Assembly (NCBI RefSeq): GCF_963169125.1
Contig: NC_084796.1
Span: 217,644,448-217,708,447 of the forward strand
Direction: 5' to 3'
Origin: Humulus lupulus
Lineage: Eukaryota; Streptophyta; Magnoliopsida; Rosales; Cannabaceae
Length of the DNA: 64,000 nt
The first letter of the stretch is position 1, and the number at the start of each line of letters is the position of its first letter. Shown here piece by piece: positions 1 through 10,873 of the stretch. Both the position numbers and the translations under genes were made by a program. Below the pieces are notes generated by a model. That model saw nothing but the letters and a program-made list of their open reading frames with translations. It was not told the DNA's origin and did no database searches.

Positions 1-2009
1 TGGTACCCCGAGCCTCGGGATTAACTTAAGTAAACTTAAGTCGTACGAAAACATAAAAGAAACACACAAACACTTAAACACTCTCTCACTCAACCGTCTC
101 TCCCTCTCTCTCTTTTCTCTCAACTGTTCTAGTTAACTCTTGAGAAGTTAGAAAGATTGTGGGTGGAAACTAAGGAATTGAAGGCTCGAGATTAGAATTT
201 GGATAGCTTGTGTCTAGGGGATCACCATTCATGGCTAAGGTAATATCTTAATCCTTGTTTCAGATTGAATTCTGTCTTATTTTCCTTAAAGTTTGAGGTG
301 TTCTTGAGCTTGTGGCTCAAGTATGGAAGTTTGATTTTTGGTGGGTTTTTAAACTATAATTTAGTTGGGTTTTGCGGCTAGGAAGATATTAAAGTTGTTG
401 TGATGGTTGAATTATAGTTTTGGGGGTGAAATTAGGATAGTTTTAGTTGGATTTGGTTGTTGAAAAATGAAGGAAATCTAGGTTCGCAGGGCCAAGGCGC
501 AACTTTGTTCTTGAGGGGTTGCGACTCAACCGAACCCAGGGCTCTGGGAGGCCTCTGTCTGGGAGGCGCGCCGCGACCCTCTAGGGCAAGTCGCGGCCCA
601 TGTCCCTTAAACAGAGGAGGAGGGCCCCTGACTTGAGGGGCACGCTGCGACCCTCAAGGGCAGGTCGCGGCCTGCCTAGGCTATTTTGGCCTTGGTGAGT
701 TTTTAGTGACGGGCTCAGGATCGATTCTACTACTCGATTTAGTAGAGTTTGAGGCCCGGAGGCTAGGACTTGGTCTGGAAGCCATTATTTGCTCGGTATT
801 GATGGAATCCTATATTATGGTTGTGAGTAGGTTATCACTGGGGCTCAGAACCAGGATCTTGCTCAAGGATCGTTCTTATTTTACACTATACTCGGACCTG
901 AGGTAAGAAAACTACACCCAATACGTGTTATGTGTGATTAGGGCTTGACCCGACTCTTAATAAAAATTATGATTAGGGATTGGGACCCTGAGAACGTTTA
1001 TGTTTAAGTTATCATTTCACTCAATGGTTAAACATACTTGAATATTCTTACTTGCTTAAGTGTTGCATAACCGTTCGCATGGCTTGCGTGGCCCCGTAGA
1101 ATAAGCATGATAATTACTATGATTACGGTTACCTGATGATGTTATGTGATTAACATGTATGCGTGTTTATCTTGTTGGGGTATGCCAATCCATATCTGTT
1201 TCTATGTTGATATTCGGTTACATGGTACATGGCTTGACTTATTAGTCAAGGACGGCTATAGCGCTGTGCGCTGGTCGAAAGGCTTAAGCCTAAATCAACA
1301 ACGTACTATTATGTTGGCCGCTCCTAAGGTCGTTGGAAAACCAAAGGTGTTTGGCTAGCTCTATGGCTAGTTGCTTAGAACTAAGGGCGATGGCCCCAAG
1401 TGACTCTATGGTCACATAGCTAGGGCATAGAGCCCCGAGGTTGACTCTATGGTCAACTGTTCAGGGCAGCGGCCCTAAATTATTCCAATGACTATTTATT
1501 TTGTAACTGAATGACTGTATGAGTATCTTATTACTGCTAGACATGCTAGTTAAGTATTTGAGAATCTGCATTTTCTGTTTATGCATTTGCTTTAGTTTTC
1601 TTGCTAAGCCTTGGCTCATGGGTGCTACGTGGTGCAGGTAAGGGAAAAGGAAAGCTTGACCAGCTATGAGTTGGAGAGCTTCAGTGGCAGTGTGTACATA
1701 TGCGGCTACTCGTCCACCATGGCCGAGGATATCTTAGAGGAACTAGGGTTGTAGCCTTAATTTTGCCGCTTAGGTCGGCTGGATGTAGCTTTATGTATAT
1801 ATACATTTTTAAAAGTTTGGTTGTAATATTTTGGGATCCCATGAATATATAAACTTTTTAAATAAAAGTCAACAGTTCATTGACAAATTTTTTTAACCCT
1901 AACCCTTGACATTAACCATAACTACACATTTTTAACCAAATGACTTGATTAGCGAGTCTGAGACAATTTAAAGTACACAGTGTAATGTTCTTGGATTAGG
2001 AGGACGTTA
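1..2009 (+). mobile_element. 3' part of a long gypsy-type LTR, cut by the window edge
   Basis: The last 40 bases, ending in GGAGGACGTTACA at 2009, are the reverse complement of the start of the LTR at 40606-43536. The first bases (GGTACCCCGAGCCTCGGGAT) match the reverse complement of that LTR near 43000-43040, so about 2 kb of the same LTR family is present here on the plus strand. It ends in canonical CA. What follows 2009 has no tRNA-primer match, so this is either a 3' LTR or a solo LTR; the left end and target duplication lie outside the window. Short frames inside it (706-906, 1146-1358) have no recognisable content. Confidence 0.85.
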
Positions 2010-3019
2010 CAAAATCAATTAGAAAAGTCTCAAGAATATAAAAAGCAATTGACTTATACAAGTTTAGACTCACTCTAAATATTTGTCGCAACCTTGAAGT
2101 ACTCCACTTTAATAATCTGATTTTTATAAACACCAAGAGCAGGAAATCCCTTCTGATCTTGATGAGTGCTTACTTCCTCCCGAAGTAAGTCTTGTGAAAA
2201 TCTTCTCCTGAAGACCTGTATGTCACGTTCACAAGCTTTATGACCTATTTAAGAATAAACAACACAAAACACAAACAAACAAAGACATAGTAGAACAAGA
2301 ACTACTCTTTACAAATAAAATAACTCTTCAAAAGCATAAAACATTAGAATGGTAAAGAGGTAAGGATGGCTGCTGCTTAGGTATGATATTATAGAGTTTA
2401 GAAACCCCTAAGCCAACCAATCTCGTTTATGACCCAAATCAGACCAAATCGGGAAGTTACTCAAAATAATTTCTCATTTTATTGATTGTAGGATTTTCTA
2501 GAGTAGACATACAAACATTCTGTAGCATCAGGAAATTGACAAACCTAGTCTTAAAACCCATCCAGGTTCATTTTGAAGTTTCATTTCTTGGGCATCAAGA
2601 CACACTCAGTTTCCTCTTTTAAATAGACTAGAATCAATCAAAATATTAAGAGAATAATCCTATAAAAAGTCCTTCTTAAAATAGACAAGTTACCATAAAA
2701 AAATTATGAAACTTGAATAAGAATAAAATGTACTTTAATAGAGATAATTATTCTTACAAAAAAGAGGCACTTATACCAAAAATACCATTTCGAAAATACC
2801 AAATAATAAAATATATTAATTATAAAACGATTAGCCCATTTTAGCATTTTACAGTATGTATTGATTAAATCGATGGACACCTTTTATATGTTTAAAAGTA
2901 ATCAATAAATGAATGTCTATAATTACAAGAGTGCAATCTCATATTTTTAGTGGAATAATATTAAGATTAATAAATTATGGTTATTATACTAAAGAGTTTT
3001 ACTTAATAATCCAAATTTA

Positions 3020-4072
3020 TTGGAGCTTGAAATTATAGGTTTATAAGTCCCGAGATGGCTCTATCAATGGACTTATCAATATTGAGAAAAATCAAGAAAA
3101 TTACATATTTGGAAGAAATTTGTTATTCGGGGTCAAATATGTAATTGAGACAAATTAGTTACTTAATAAATTAAATTTCAAAAATAATAAATTAATTAAT
3201 TATATTTTTCGAAAAAATCATTTTTTAAATAAAATAGTATTTTCAAAATTAGCATTTAAATAATTAGGATAATTAATTTTGGATGAATTAGTTTTATTTA
3301 TTTAAATAATGTGAAAAAATATTTCTGATAATTCAAATTGGATTTATATTTGAAATGACATTTATTCTTTGATTAATCTGATAAGATAACTTATCAAGTA
3401 TATATGTTTTTGAATAAATAATTGTTAAATAATAATTAAAAGAAAATGATTGGAACACATCCCTGAAATGAGGGATGTGTTACATGCCAACTACAGTGCA
3501 TGCACTGTAGTTGGCATGTAACAAGGTCCAAGAATGAGTCTTGGATATTTCTTTTATATATTTAATTATTAATTTTTAATTTTTAATTTGAATTTTAATT
3601 AATTCTTTTATAATTCTACCAGAAGGAAATTTTTGCACATAAGAATAAAAAAAATACTAAGCTTTTCACAAAGAGAAAAATATATCGTATTATTTTTCTC
3701 TATTCCTGAAAACTGTGTTAGACCTAATATTCCAAGATCTTATGTGTTGAGAATAACTTGTGAATCAGAAAATTTTCCCTACCACTACTCTACGTGCCCA
3801 CACACGTCTTGAGGTGTAGAGATACATCTGGGAAGATCTTGGTATGAGTATTTTGAAGAACTGTTTTGGATTTGATGTTCATTGGAGATACAAAAAAATA
3901 GCGATGATTCTTGATAGTTCTTCAACTAGTAAATCCTTATCTTTTTATTTCTCTATGATTAATGTATTGCATGTTAATGGATTTGATTATTTAAAACTTG
4001 TTTAAATAATTTTTTTGAAATCTCTGGACTCAATACCCCGTGCTTTCTGCTCCGCACATGGTAAACCAACAG
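3020..4072 (+). repeat. possible decayed copia-type LTR
   Basis: The segment ends in GGTAAACCAACA at about 4072, after a GC-richer stretch (CTGCTCCGCACATGG) of the kind found at the 3' end of some plant copia LTRs. It is AT-rich upstream and contains a strong foldback at 3456-3522. The left boundary is a guess and no tRNA primer site follows, so this is inference from layout only. Confidence 0.3.
3479..3522. repeat. 44 bp perfect palindrome
   Basis: The segment reads identically on both strands, with no spacer, centred on GCATGC at about 3500/3501. Directly upstream (about 3456-3478) is a second inverted repeat, ACATCCCT/AGGGATGT, with a 6 nt loop. Together they can form two adjacent hairpins in single-stranded DNA or RNA. 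Confidence 0.95.
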
Positions 4073-4459
4073 CGAGGATAGAACAAAAAATTATAGTGGA
4101 AATGGTAGCAGTAAATAAAAATTGTCCCTGCCCCGCACCATTTACATACTTAATTATAATTATATAATTTAAAATTATATAAAATCTAAAATCTATATTA
4201 ATAATATAAAATTTATAAAATGAATTATATTGTAAGAATAATTGCTGGTCAAATAGTTACTATCAATATTTCAAAATTCATTGTAATATTGTAGTATGTG
4301 AATCTTTTTAATGACTCATTATAATATAATAATTATTAATTTTATTAAAAAAATTATTACTTTTAGCTAAATTATATAGTTGTTTGAAGATTAAATTTTA
4401 GTCATTGAAATTTATTTATTTTAGTGGATGAAAGAAAACAAAATTAATGATCTTGTTAC

Positions 4460-5190
4460 TACTTTATCATATGGGGACATGGGTATTGAAATTTAATGCC
4501 TTGATTAGTGAGAAGTCTAGCAAAAGGTTTGTACTCTTCACCCCAATCAGCTTGAACATCTTTTATGGGCAACTTTTCAACTAGTCCTTTTAAACTTGAT
4601 GAACACTTCAAAAGCTTGAGATTTTAACACTAAAGGAAAGATTCAAGTAAACCTGCTATAATCATCAATGAAATGGATATAATACTTGAACCCATCTTTA
4701 GATGAGCAGAACCCCCCAAAGGTCAGTGTGAACTAATTCAAGGGGCTGAGTGGTTTTGGTGTGTGACAAAGAAATTGGTAGTTCATGACTCTTTTTCCTT
4801 TTTGACAGGCCTCACAAAATTCCAGATTTTTAATAGAACCGGAGTGAGGTGGACAAGAATTTTCTCAAAATTCGTGGGGCTGGGTGCCCAAGTTTCCAAT
4901 ACCAAATATAAATATCTTGAACTTTACTAGTATGAAAATTTTGAAGACAAGAATCTATTGAAACAAGAAGAAATCGATCTTTATTGATTTCAAAAACATC
5001 AGTACAGGAATCAACTATCATAAAAGGTTGAGTATTACAAGTATTATGTTCTAAACAAGGACTATTAGTAGCACAAGTTTTCGCAAGATTGCATTGTAAC
5101 ATAATGCCTTGATGAATAACACCATCTTCACCAAGCATGTAGAGCCCCGCTTTAGTCTCTCTTTTGAGAAAAACTGTCCCCGTTTACTTG
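4460..5190 (-). pseudogene. copia B integrase fragment (zinc-binding and start of core)
   Basis: Minus-strand frames show the pre-integrase motif WYWKLGHPAPRIL (usually W-H-x-R-L-G-H-P) at about 4870-4915. Next come CEACQKGKR near 4800, then a core segment with VQADWGEEYKPF near 4520-4560, which matches the second catalytic Asp region (usually SDxGGEY). Several frame breaks separate the pieces, and the match ends near the expected catalytic Glu segment. It cannot encode a working integrase. Confidence 0.75.
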
Positions 5191-5660
5191 TTCTTAACAA
5201 AACATGTTTTATGAAATTCCAAAAACACATCATTATCTTTGGTTAACTTGGAAACACTAACCAAATTCTTTTTTATTCCAGGCAACTTTAAGACATAATT
5301 TAATTGTGATGGAGAAGATGAAATGAATGGTAAAGTGGCATTACCAATATGAGAAATATGAAGCTTCTTACCATTTCCTACAACAAGACTCTCATGTCCA
5401 TTGTAAGGAGCAGTAGAATCAAAATTCTCCATTTTCAAAGCAACATGATTAGCATCCCCAGTGTCCTCATACCAAACACTATCAACTCCAAAATCTTGAA
5501 TAGAGGAAGGGATATGGGCTCGAGGATCATTCTAACATTCTTGTTCAGTTAAGTACGCATGAGGTTGAATGGTCCTAGCTTTTGGTGTGATGAAATTGTT
5601 GTCCAATCTGTAGTGACATATAGCAATGTAACGACCAGATTTCAAACATACTTGACACAA
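5184..5660 (-). pseudogene. copia B gag zinc knuckle and aspartic protease fragment
   Basis: The minus strand reads a CCHC zinc knuckle CQVCLKSGHYIAIC at about 5610-5655. After a stop near 5530 comes the protease start, VWYEDTGDANHVAL, with the catalytic DTG triad at about 5450-5475. The typical downstream segment follows (LVVGNGKKLHISHIGNATL, then VLKLPGIKKNLVSVSKLTKD), ending at 5184. The order knuckle, protease, pre-integrase is the normal copia polyprotein order. One in-frame stop and flanking frame shifts make it a pseudogene. Confidence 0.8.
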
Positions 5661-5684
5661 CAACCTATTTGTAGTTGGACCACT

Positions 5685-6092
5685 TCAGGGAAGACCGCGC
5701 CTAGGATCTTGAACTAGAATCAGAGTTGCCAATTTTTCCAGATATCCACCATTGTTGACATTTCTTTGAGGAGCAAGAGTGAGATTGTCAGACATTTTCA
5801 TAGACAGCTCACCCATCGACTGGTGCCTTTCAAGATGACTTTCATGAGACATGAGTAGAGCTTGAATCTCTTCAAGAGAAAGGGAATTGTTTCCTGAAAT
5901 TATTCCCAAAACCAGTGGATCAAATTTAAGGCCTTAGCCATTGAGAAGGTGCATGACATCTTCATCGTCCGTAGCACATCCAGCCACAGCCAAGCTATCA
6001 CAAAGAATTTTTCACTTTGTTAAAATTAATTAGAAATTGTAAGGTTACCTTACTGTATATGAGAAAGTTGAGCCTTGAGTTTAAGGAGAGAA
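5685..6092 (-). pseudogene. copia B gag, middle part
   Basis: The minus strand contains a gag-like segment with SLEEIQALLMSHESHLERH and a low-complexity N/G-rich stretch after it, typical of the region between the gag core and the zinc knuckle in plant copia elements. It is contiguous with the knuckle at 5610-5655. Its upstream end at 6092 is the insertion point of copia A; the next upstream codons are found on the far side, from 11065. Frames are broken. Confidence 0.65.
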
Positions 6093-6097
6093 GCTTT
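6093..6097. repeat. target-site duplication GCTTT of copia A, left copy
   Basis: GCTTT abuts the left LTR and is repeated exactly at 11060-11064. This fixes the LTR ends as TATTGCGG...TGTTA on the plus strand. Confidence 0.9.
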
Positions 6098-6283
6098 TAT
6101 TGCGGAAGAAAAAAAGGAAAAGTATTATTGCTATAAAAATGAATCAGATTACAGGAAGTGTATCAAAGCACTTATATATACATAAGGTAAAGAATATGAG
6201 TGTAACTAATTAAGGCTAATATGGGAAAAGAAAGAAAACTATTCTAACCAACCTAACAATGTTCTATTATATAAAATATGTTA
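6098..6283 (-). repeat. copia A 3' LTR
   Basis: 186 bp direct repeat of 10874-11059 with four visible substitutions. The plus strand starts TATTGCGGAAG and ends TATGTTA. Confidence 0.93.
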
Positions 6284-6294
6284 CCCCCCCTTCA
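6284..6294 (-). other. copia A polypurine tract
   Basis: The minus strand reads TTGAAGGGGGGG directly upstream of the 3' LTR. This is the position and composition of a plus-strand primer. Confidence 0.85.
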
Positions 6295-8427
6295 AGGTGG
6301 ACTGTATATATCATATACAGACATCTTGCCAATGTGAGAGGTAAGAATAGTAGAGGGTAAGGGCTTGGTGAAAGCATCAGCAAGCTGTAAAGTACTGTTA
6401 ACAGGAATTAGGCGGATAGTTGCTTGTTTAATCTTGTCCCGAATGAAGTGACAGTCTAGCTCAATGTGTTTGGTACGTTCGTGGAAGGTAGGATTGTTGG
6501 CGATATGAATGGCATATTGGTTGTCATAGTAGATGAAGGCTGGAGTTTCTTGAGGAATATGGAGATCAGTGAGCAAATATTGGAGCCATGTAACTTCACT
6601 ACTGGTTGCAGCCAAAGCACGGTACTCTGCTTCAGCAGAGCTCTTGGAAATGGTGGCTTGTTTCTTCGTACGCCATGAAATGAGACAGTCGCCTAAGAAA
6701 ATGCAGAAGCCAGTGGTGGAGCGCCTAGTAATGGGACAAGAGGCCCAGCCAGAATCTGAAAAACCCCTGAGATGCAGAGAAGATTTGGCTGAGTATAGAA
6801 GCCCCTGGCCGGGGCTGCCCTTTAAGTAGCGAAGCAAGTGATGAACTGTCTGCATATGTGGTGTGCGAGGATGAGACATGAACTGGCTGAGGTTGTTGAC
6901 CGCATACGTGATGTCTAGCCGAGATAATGTAAGATAGAGTAGGCGACCAATGAGTTGTCGATATGAGGAAGGATCCTCAAGAGGGGTCCCTTGTTGATCA
7001 TCTAACTTGATGCGAGGGTCCATTGGGGTCTTTGCAGGTTTGCTTCCTGTGTATCCTGTGTCGTCTAGCAGCTGTAGGGTGTATTTTCGTTGAGACAGAA
7101 AGAGTCCTTCTTGTGTTCGAGCAATTTCAAAACCCAAAAAATATTTCAGGGGTCCGAGAGCTTTGAGTTTGAAATGAGTGTGCAAGGAGTCTTGTAATTG
7201 GTGTAGAAGAGGTAGATTGGGGCCGGTGATGATGATGTCGTCGACATACACGAGGAGAGAAATGAAAGTGTTGTTGGATCCTTTGGTAAACAACGTATAA
7301 TCTGCTTGAGATTGGGTGAAGCCTTCGTGGATGAGAGCATCTGACAATTTCCTGTACCATTGTCTGGATGATTGCTTCAGACCGTAGATGGATTTGTGTA
7401 GTTTACACACCAGAGTTGTATCTGCATAAATGGAAGTAGGTAGAGTGAGACCTTGAGGTATTGTCATGTAAACTTCCTCATGGAGATCTCCATTAAGGAA
7501 AGCGTTATTAATATCAAGTTGAAGAGTATGCCATTGTTTAATGGCAGAAATAGCAAGTAGAAGTTTGAATGTGACCATCTTGGCCACAGGAGAAAAGGTA
7601 TCGAAAAAATCTAAGTCTTCTTGTTGTGTGTAGCCTTGAGCAACAAGGCATGCTTTGTATCTTTCGATGGAGCCGTCACTGTTGTGTTTGACCTTGTATA
7701 CCCAACGACAGCCAATGGCTCTCTTGTTTGGTGGTAGTTTCACTATGGTCCAAGTGCGATTGGCAAGAAGAGCTTGGAGTTCAGTTTGCATGGCTTGATT
7801 CCATGCTTTGTGCATGATGGCTTGATTGAAATTGCGAGGCTCGACGTGAGCTGACACTGCACAGATAAATGCTTTATAAGTAGCTGAGAGATTAGTATAA
7901 GACATAAATTTGTGAAGAGGATAAGGTGTAGATGATTGGTCTTGGATGGCAGAGTTGTATTCATAGTCTCGAAGGTAACTTGGTGGTTTGGTAGTTCTGG
8001 TGGTCCTTCTTGGAGCGATTGGTGCTTCAATGGGAGTGGATGGTGTTTGAACTATTGGTTTTGGTGTAACATCTGGTGTTGTAGCATCAGCAGTGAGATG
8101 GGAGTCCTGCAAATTCATATGTGTACCAGTAGTACTTGGGATATCTAGAGGATAATCAGTAACAGGTGTAAAAGTAATGTTATATGATGGAAGCACCATA
8201 TTAGAGAAAGGATCTACAGTAGTATCATCAATATTTAATTTGTGAAAAGGATACACTTGCTCATGAAAAACAACATTTCTTGAAACAAAAAATTGTTTTG
8301 TATTGAGGTCATAGAGCTTATACCCTTTGATACCTTGAGGGTATCCCATAAAAAACACATGTACGTGCTCTTGATTCAAATTTAGTTCTGTTAGCAGTAA
8401 GAGTTGAGGCAAAAACAAGACATCCAA
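6292..8427 (-). CDS. copia A reverse transcriptase-RNase H (pol C-terminal part)
   Basis: A 711-codon uninterrupted frame holding the end of the integrase region and the complete copia RT (RVT_2) and RNase H. Near residue 230 it has the RT start with RAIGCRWVYKVKHNSDGS and YKACLVAQGYTQQ. The catalytic motif VYVDDII is intact, with YVDD encoded at 7237-7248. The C-terminal RNase H carries GFSDSGWASCPITRRSTTG and the SSAEAEYRALA segment, then the typical LADAFTKPLP end. The N-terminal 180 residues form a Pro/Thr-rich linker (TPSTPIEAPIAPRRTTRTT). It is part of a polyprotein, so the first Met is not a true start; the upstream frame (8318-8986) overlaps it by 110 bp after a frameshift. RT and RNase H look catalytically competent. 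Confidence 0.92.
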   Translation of the reverse strand: MDVLFLPQLLLLTELNLNQEHVHVFFMGYPQGIKGYKLYDLNTKQFFVSRNVVFHEQVYPFHKLNIDDTTVDPFSNMVLPSYNITFTPVTDYPLDIPSTTGTHMNLQDSHLTADATTPDVTPKPIVQTPSTPIEAPIAPRRTTRTTKPPSYLRDYEYNSAIQDQSSTPYPLHKFMSYTNLSATYKAFICAVSAHVEPRNFNQAIMHKAWNQAMQTELQALLANRTWTIVKLPPNKRAIGCRWVYKVKHNSDGSIERYKACLVAQGYTQQEDLDFFDTFSPVAKMVTFKLLLAISAIKQWHTLQLDINNAFLNGDLHEEVYMTIPQGLTLPTSIYADTTLVCKLHKSIYGLKQSSRQWYRKLSDALIHEGFTQSQADYTLFTKGSNNTFISLLVYVDDIIITGPNLPLLHQLQDSLHTHFKLKALGPLKYFLGFEIARTQEGLFLSQRKYTLQLLDDTGYTGSKPAKTPMDPRIKLDDQQGTPLEDPSSYRQLIGRLLYLTLSRLDITYAVNNLSQFMSHPRTPHMQTVHHLLRYLKGSPGQGLLYSAKSSLHLRGFSDSGWASCPITRRSTTGFCIFLGDCLISWRTKKQATISKSSAEAEYRALAATSSEVTWLQYLLTDLHIPQETPAFIYYDNQYAIHIANNPTFHERTKHIELDCHFIRDKIKQATIRLIPVNSTLQLADAFTKPLPSTILTSHIGKMSVYDIYSPP

Positions 8428-8986
8428 AATTTCTTAAATGTTCATAATTGGGTGAAGTACCAAATAAAAGTTCATATGGTGTTTTGTTGGCCAAAATGGG
8501 GGTAGGAGTTCTATTAATGAGGAAAACAGCTGTCATTATGCATTCTGTCCAGAATATTATAGGTAATTTAGCTTGAAAGAATAGAGCTCTTGCAACATTT
8601 AAAAGATGCTGATGTTTTCTTTCAGCTACAACATTTTGTTCAGGAGTTTCCACACAAGTAAAATCATGCATAATGCCAAGTTTTGAGAACAAATCTTTGA
8701 AAGTCAATTCGGGTGCATTGTCAGATCTGAATCGTTTGAAAATGCAATTGAATTGTGTTTGAACATAGGAAAGAAAATGAGGTATAGTTGTTAGAACATC
8801 AGATTTTTGTTTTAATAAGTAGATCCAAGTAAAACGAGAGTGATCATCCACTAAGGTGAGAAAATACTTGTAATTGGAATGTGAAGGAATATGGTAAGGC
8901 CCCCAAATATCACAGTGAATCAAATCAAATTTATGAGTTGCAAAATTATTGTTATTTGAAAAAGACAACTTTCTTTGTTTAGCCAT
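8318..8986 (-). pseudogene. copia A integrase core
   Basis: 222-codon frame. The first catalytic Asp is in FDLIHCDIWGPYH (residues about 17-29), the second in FKRFRSDNAPEL (about 84-95), and the Glu in ETPEQNVVAERKH (about 113-125), so the DDE triad is present. Downstream LINRTPTPILANKTPYELLF and FGCLVFAST are the conserved copia integrase C-terminal segment. The zinc-binding N-terminal part (WHSRLGHLSQKRLA, then CYICP) lies upstream at about 9000-9110, separated by a slip in an A-tract near 9005-9015. The frame ends by shifting into the RT frame near 8400. Confidence 0.85.
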
Positions 8987-9416
8987 AGGACAGATATAAC
9001 AAGGAGTTTTTTTTATGTAAAAAATCTACATTACAGTGGAGTTTATCACTAAGTAGAGCTAATCGCTTCTGAGATAGGTGTCCAAGTCTCGAATGCCATA
9101 AGTCTGCAGAGACAGCAAAAACACGAGCAGGTGGTGAAAGATCCAACATCTACAGACCATTATTGGTCTTACCTTTGCCAATCACCTTCTTGCTGAGTTT
9201 GTCCTGTATGTAAAAATGATTAGTGTAGAAATCAACAGAAATGGAATCATTATTAGTCAGACAACTCACTGAAATAATATTGTATTTGAAATTAGGCACA
9301 TAGAGAACATCAGTAAGTAACAATTGATCTGTGATAGCTATAGAGCCACTTTGGTGAACAAGCAAAGTGTCATTATTAGGGAGAATGAGTCTTGTTTCAG
9401 GTAAAGTACATATGAA
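8987..9416 (-). pseudogene. copia A protease C-terminus and pre-integrase zinc-binding domain
   Basis: Frame 9150-9365 reads ITDQLLLTDVLYVPNFKYN and IISVSCLTNND, the conserved stretch between protease and integrase of copia polyproteins. It ends in TAG at about 9148-9150, where the context suggests a Gln codon changed to a stop. The next segment supplies the pre-integrase His-His (WHSRLGHL) and, after a frame slip, CYICP. The gap from the protease active site near 9440 shows another frame break around 9370-9417. Confidence 0.8.
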
Positions 9417-10688
9417 TTAAAATAACCTGATATTATTGCATATGTATCTAGTTGCACCTGAATCTATAATCCAAGATACATTGGAAGGAGACACAGAATT
9501 GTCAGATAAGATGATACCTGTGGTACCTTCAGAAGTGCTAGGATCTGAGATGGTCATACCAGGTTGCTGATTAGCCAACAAGTTCAAGAGTTGTTGATAT
9601 TGGATAGTAGTAAGTTGAGGAAGAAGAGTGTGAGCTTCATCAGAGTTGTTAGAATCATTGCAAGTTTGGAGTTGATTTGCAGCAGCCTCTTTGGGTTTAT
9701 TTGTCTTGTAACCAGGTGGATATCCATGGATTTTGTAACATCTCTCAACTGTATGACCAAGCACATTACAATGAGTACAAAAAGGTCTGTTGCGTTTGGG
9801 AGGATGAGTTCTTGGACCTTGAGAAACTTTCTGTTTGGTAGAAGCTTTTTCTCCTTGAAAGGCAAACGCCATATTAGAATGGGAATCAGTTCCAGTAGAC
9901 AGATTTCTCTTTTGATTTTCTTCTTGGGTGACCAGGTGGAATACTCTATTTGCTTCAGGCAGAGGATCCATTAGAAGAATGTTGCCACGAACTTGGGAAA
10001 AATGATCTGAGAGTCCCATAAGAAAGGACATTATGTACTCCATGTGATGATGTTCTTGGAGTTTCTTGACACCACCACAAGTACATCCATTGCATGTGCA
10101 AGTGGGTCGATAGTTGGACAATTCTTCCCAAATGGTTTTCAACCTTGTAAAATACATGCTCACTGTTTGATTATCTTGCTTTAGATTCATCAATCCTTTT
10201 CTGAGATTGTAAATGTGTGGACCATTTCTCTGATGAAAGCGCACTTTGAGATCTGTCCATATTGCTGCGGCTGTTTTATCGTAAAGAATGCTAGAGGAGA
10301 TTTCTTTAGATACAGAGTTTAAAATCCAAGAAATCACAATGTTGTTATTTCTAATCCAAGCATTATACAAATTGTAATCAGTAGGCAAGGGTGTAAGGAT
10401 AGAACCGTCTAAGAAACCAAGTTTGTTCTTGACTGAAATCGCGAGTTGCATAGCACGGCTCCAAGAAACGTAGTTGTCCTGACCGGTGAGAAGCTGAGAA
10501 ACCAGTATGTTGCCTGGGTTGTCTCCATGGTGAAGATAGTAAGGATCAGTCGGATCTTCAAGAGGATTTCTTGAAGTAGTCATCTGAAGAGTTTGATTGT
10601 TTTGAGTAGCAGGAGCCTGTGGAGTAGCAGCGATGGCTGGATTAGTAGCTCCGGCATCGATCTGAGTAGTTTGATTATCATTCGACAT
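9417..10688 (-). CDS. copia A gag with zinc knuckle and protease start
   Basis: 423 codons starting MSNDNQTTQ. The N-terminal segment DPTDPYYLHHGDNPGNILVS and LTGQDNYVSWSRAMQLAISV is typical of the plant copia gag type with a gag-polypeptide N-terminus. The gag core follows (residues about 95-230). A CCHC zinc knuckle FCTHCNVLGHTVERCYKIHG is at about 303-322. The aspartic protease active site SWIIDSGATRYICNN lies at the very end (about 405-419), so gag and pol are one polyprotein and the stop at 9417 is a break inside protease. The start lies 185 bp inside the primer site, a normal leader length. Confidence 0.9.
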   Translation of the reverse strand: MSNDNQTTQIDAGATNPAIAATPQAPATQNNQTLQMTTSRNPLEDPTDPYYLHHGDNPGNILVSQLLTGQDNYVSWSRAMQLAISVKNKLGFLDGSILTPLPTDYNLYNAWIRNNNIVISWILNSVSKEISSSILYDKTAAAIWTDLKVRFHQRNGPHIYNLRKGLMNLKQDNQTVSMYFTRLKTIWEELSNYRPTCTCNGCTCGGVKKLQEHHHMEYIMSFLMGLSDHFSQVRGNILLMDPLPEANRVFHLVTQEENQKRNLSTGTDSHSNMAFAFQGEKASTKQKVSQGPRTHPPKRNRPFCTHCNVLGHTVERCYKIHGYPPGYKTNKPKEAAANQLQTCNDSNNSDEAHTLLPQLTTIQYQQLLNLLANQQPGMTISDPSTSEGTTGIILSDNSVSPSNVSWIIDSGATRYICNNIRLF

Positions 10689-10860
10689 TGTAGATTAAGA
10701 ATAGAATCAATGATTTTGATCAGGAAGAACACAGATCATCAGCAGCTTGATGATCGGAATTGGAACAGAGGAGAAGAGTATAGACACCACCTTCGCTGGA
10801 GAAGAAAGCACGGCGAGCAAAGAAGGAAAGATCAAGATCGATCAAGGGAAGGCATAACCT

Positions 10861-10873
10861 GGCTCTGATACCA
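10861..10873 (-). other. copia A primer-binding site
   Basis: The minus strand reads TGGTATCAGAGCC, the standard match to the 3' end of plant initiator-Met tRNA. It is adjacent to the 5' LTR end at 10874 with no gap. Confidence 0.93.

Larger units (their letters stand above)
2010..4459. other. AT-rich non-coding stretch, no gene seen
   Basis: There is no open frame of note on either strand. Composition is strongly AT-rich, with many poly-A/T runs. It contains the palindrome at 3479-3522 and, from about 3020 to 4072, sequence that looks like a decayed LTR. The remainder gives no recognisable signal. Confidence 0.6.
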
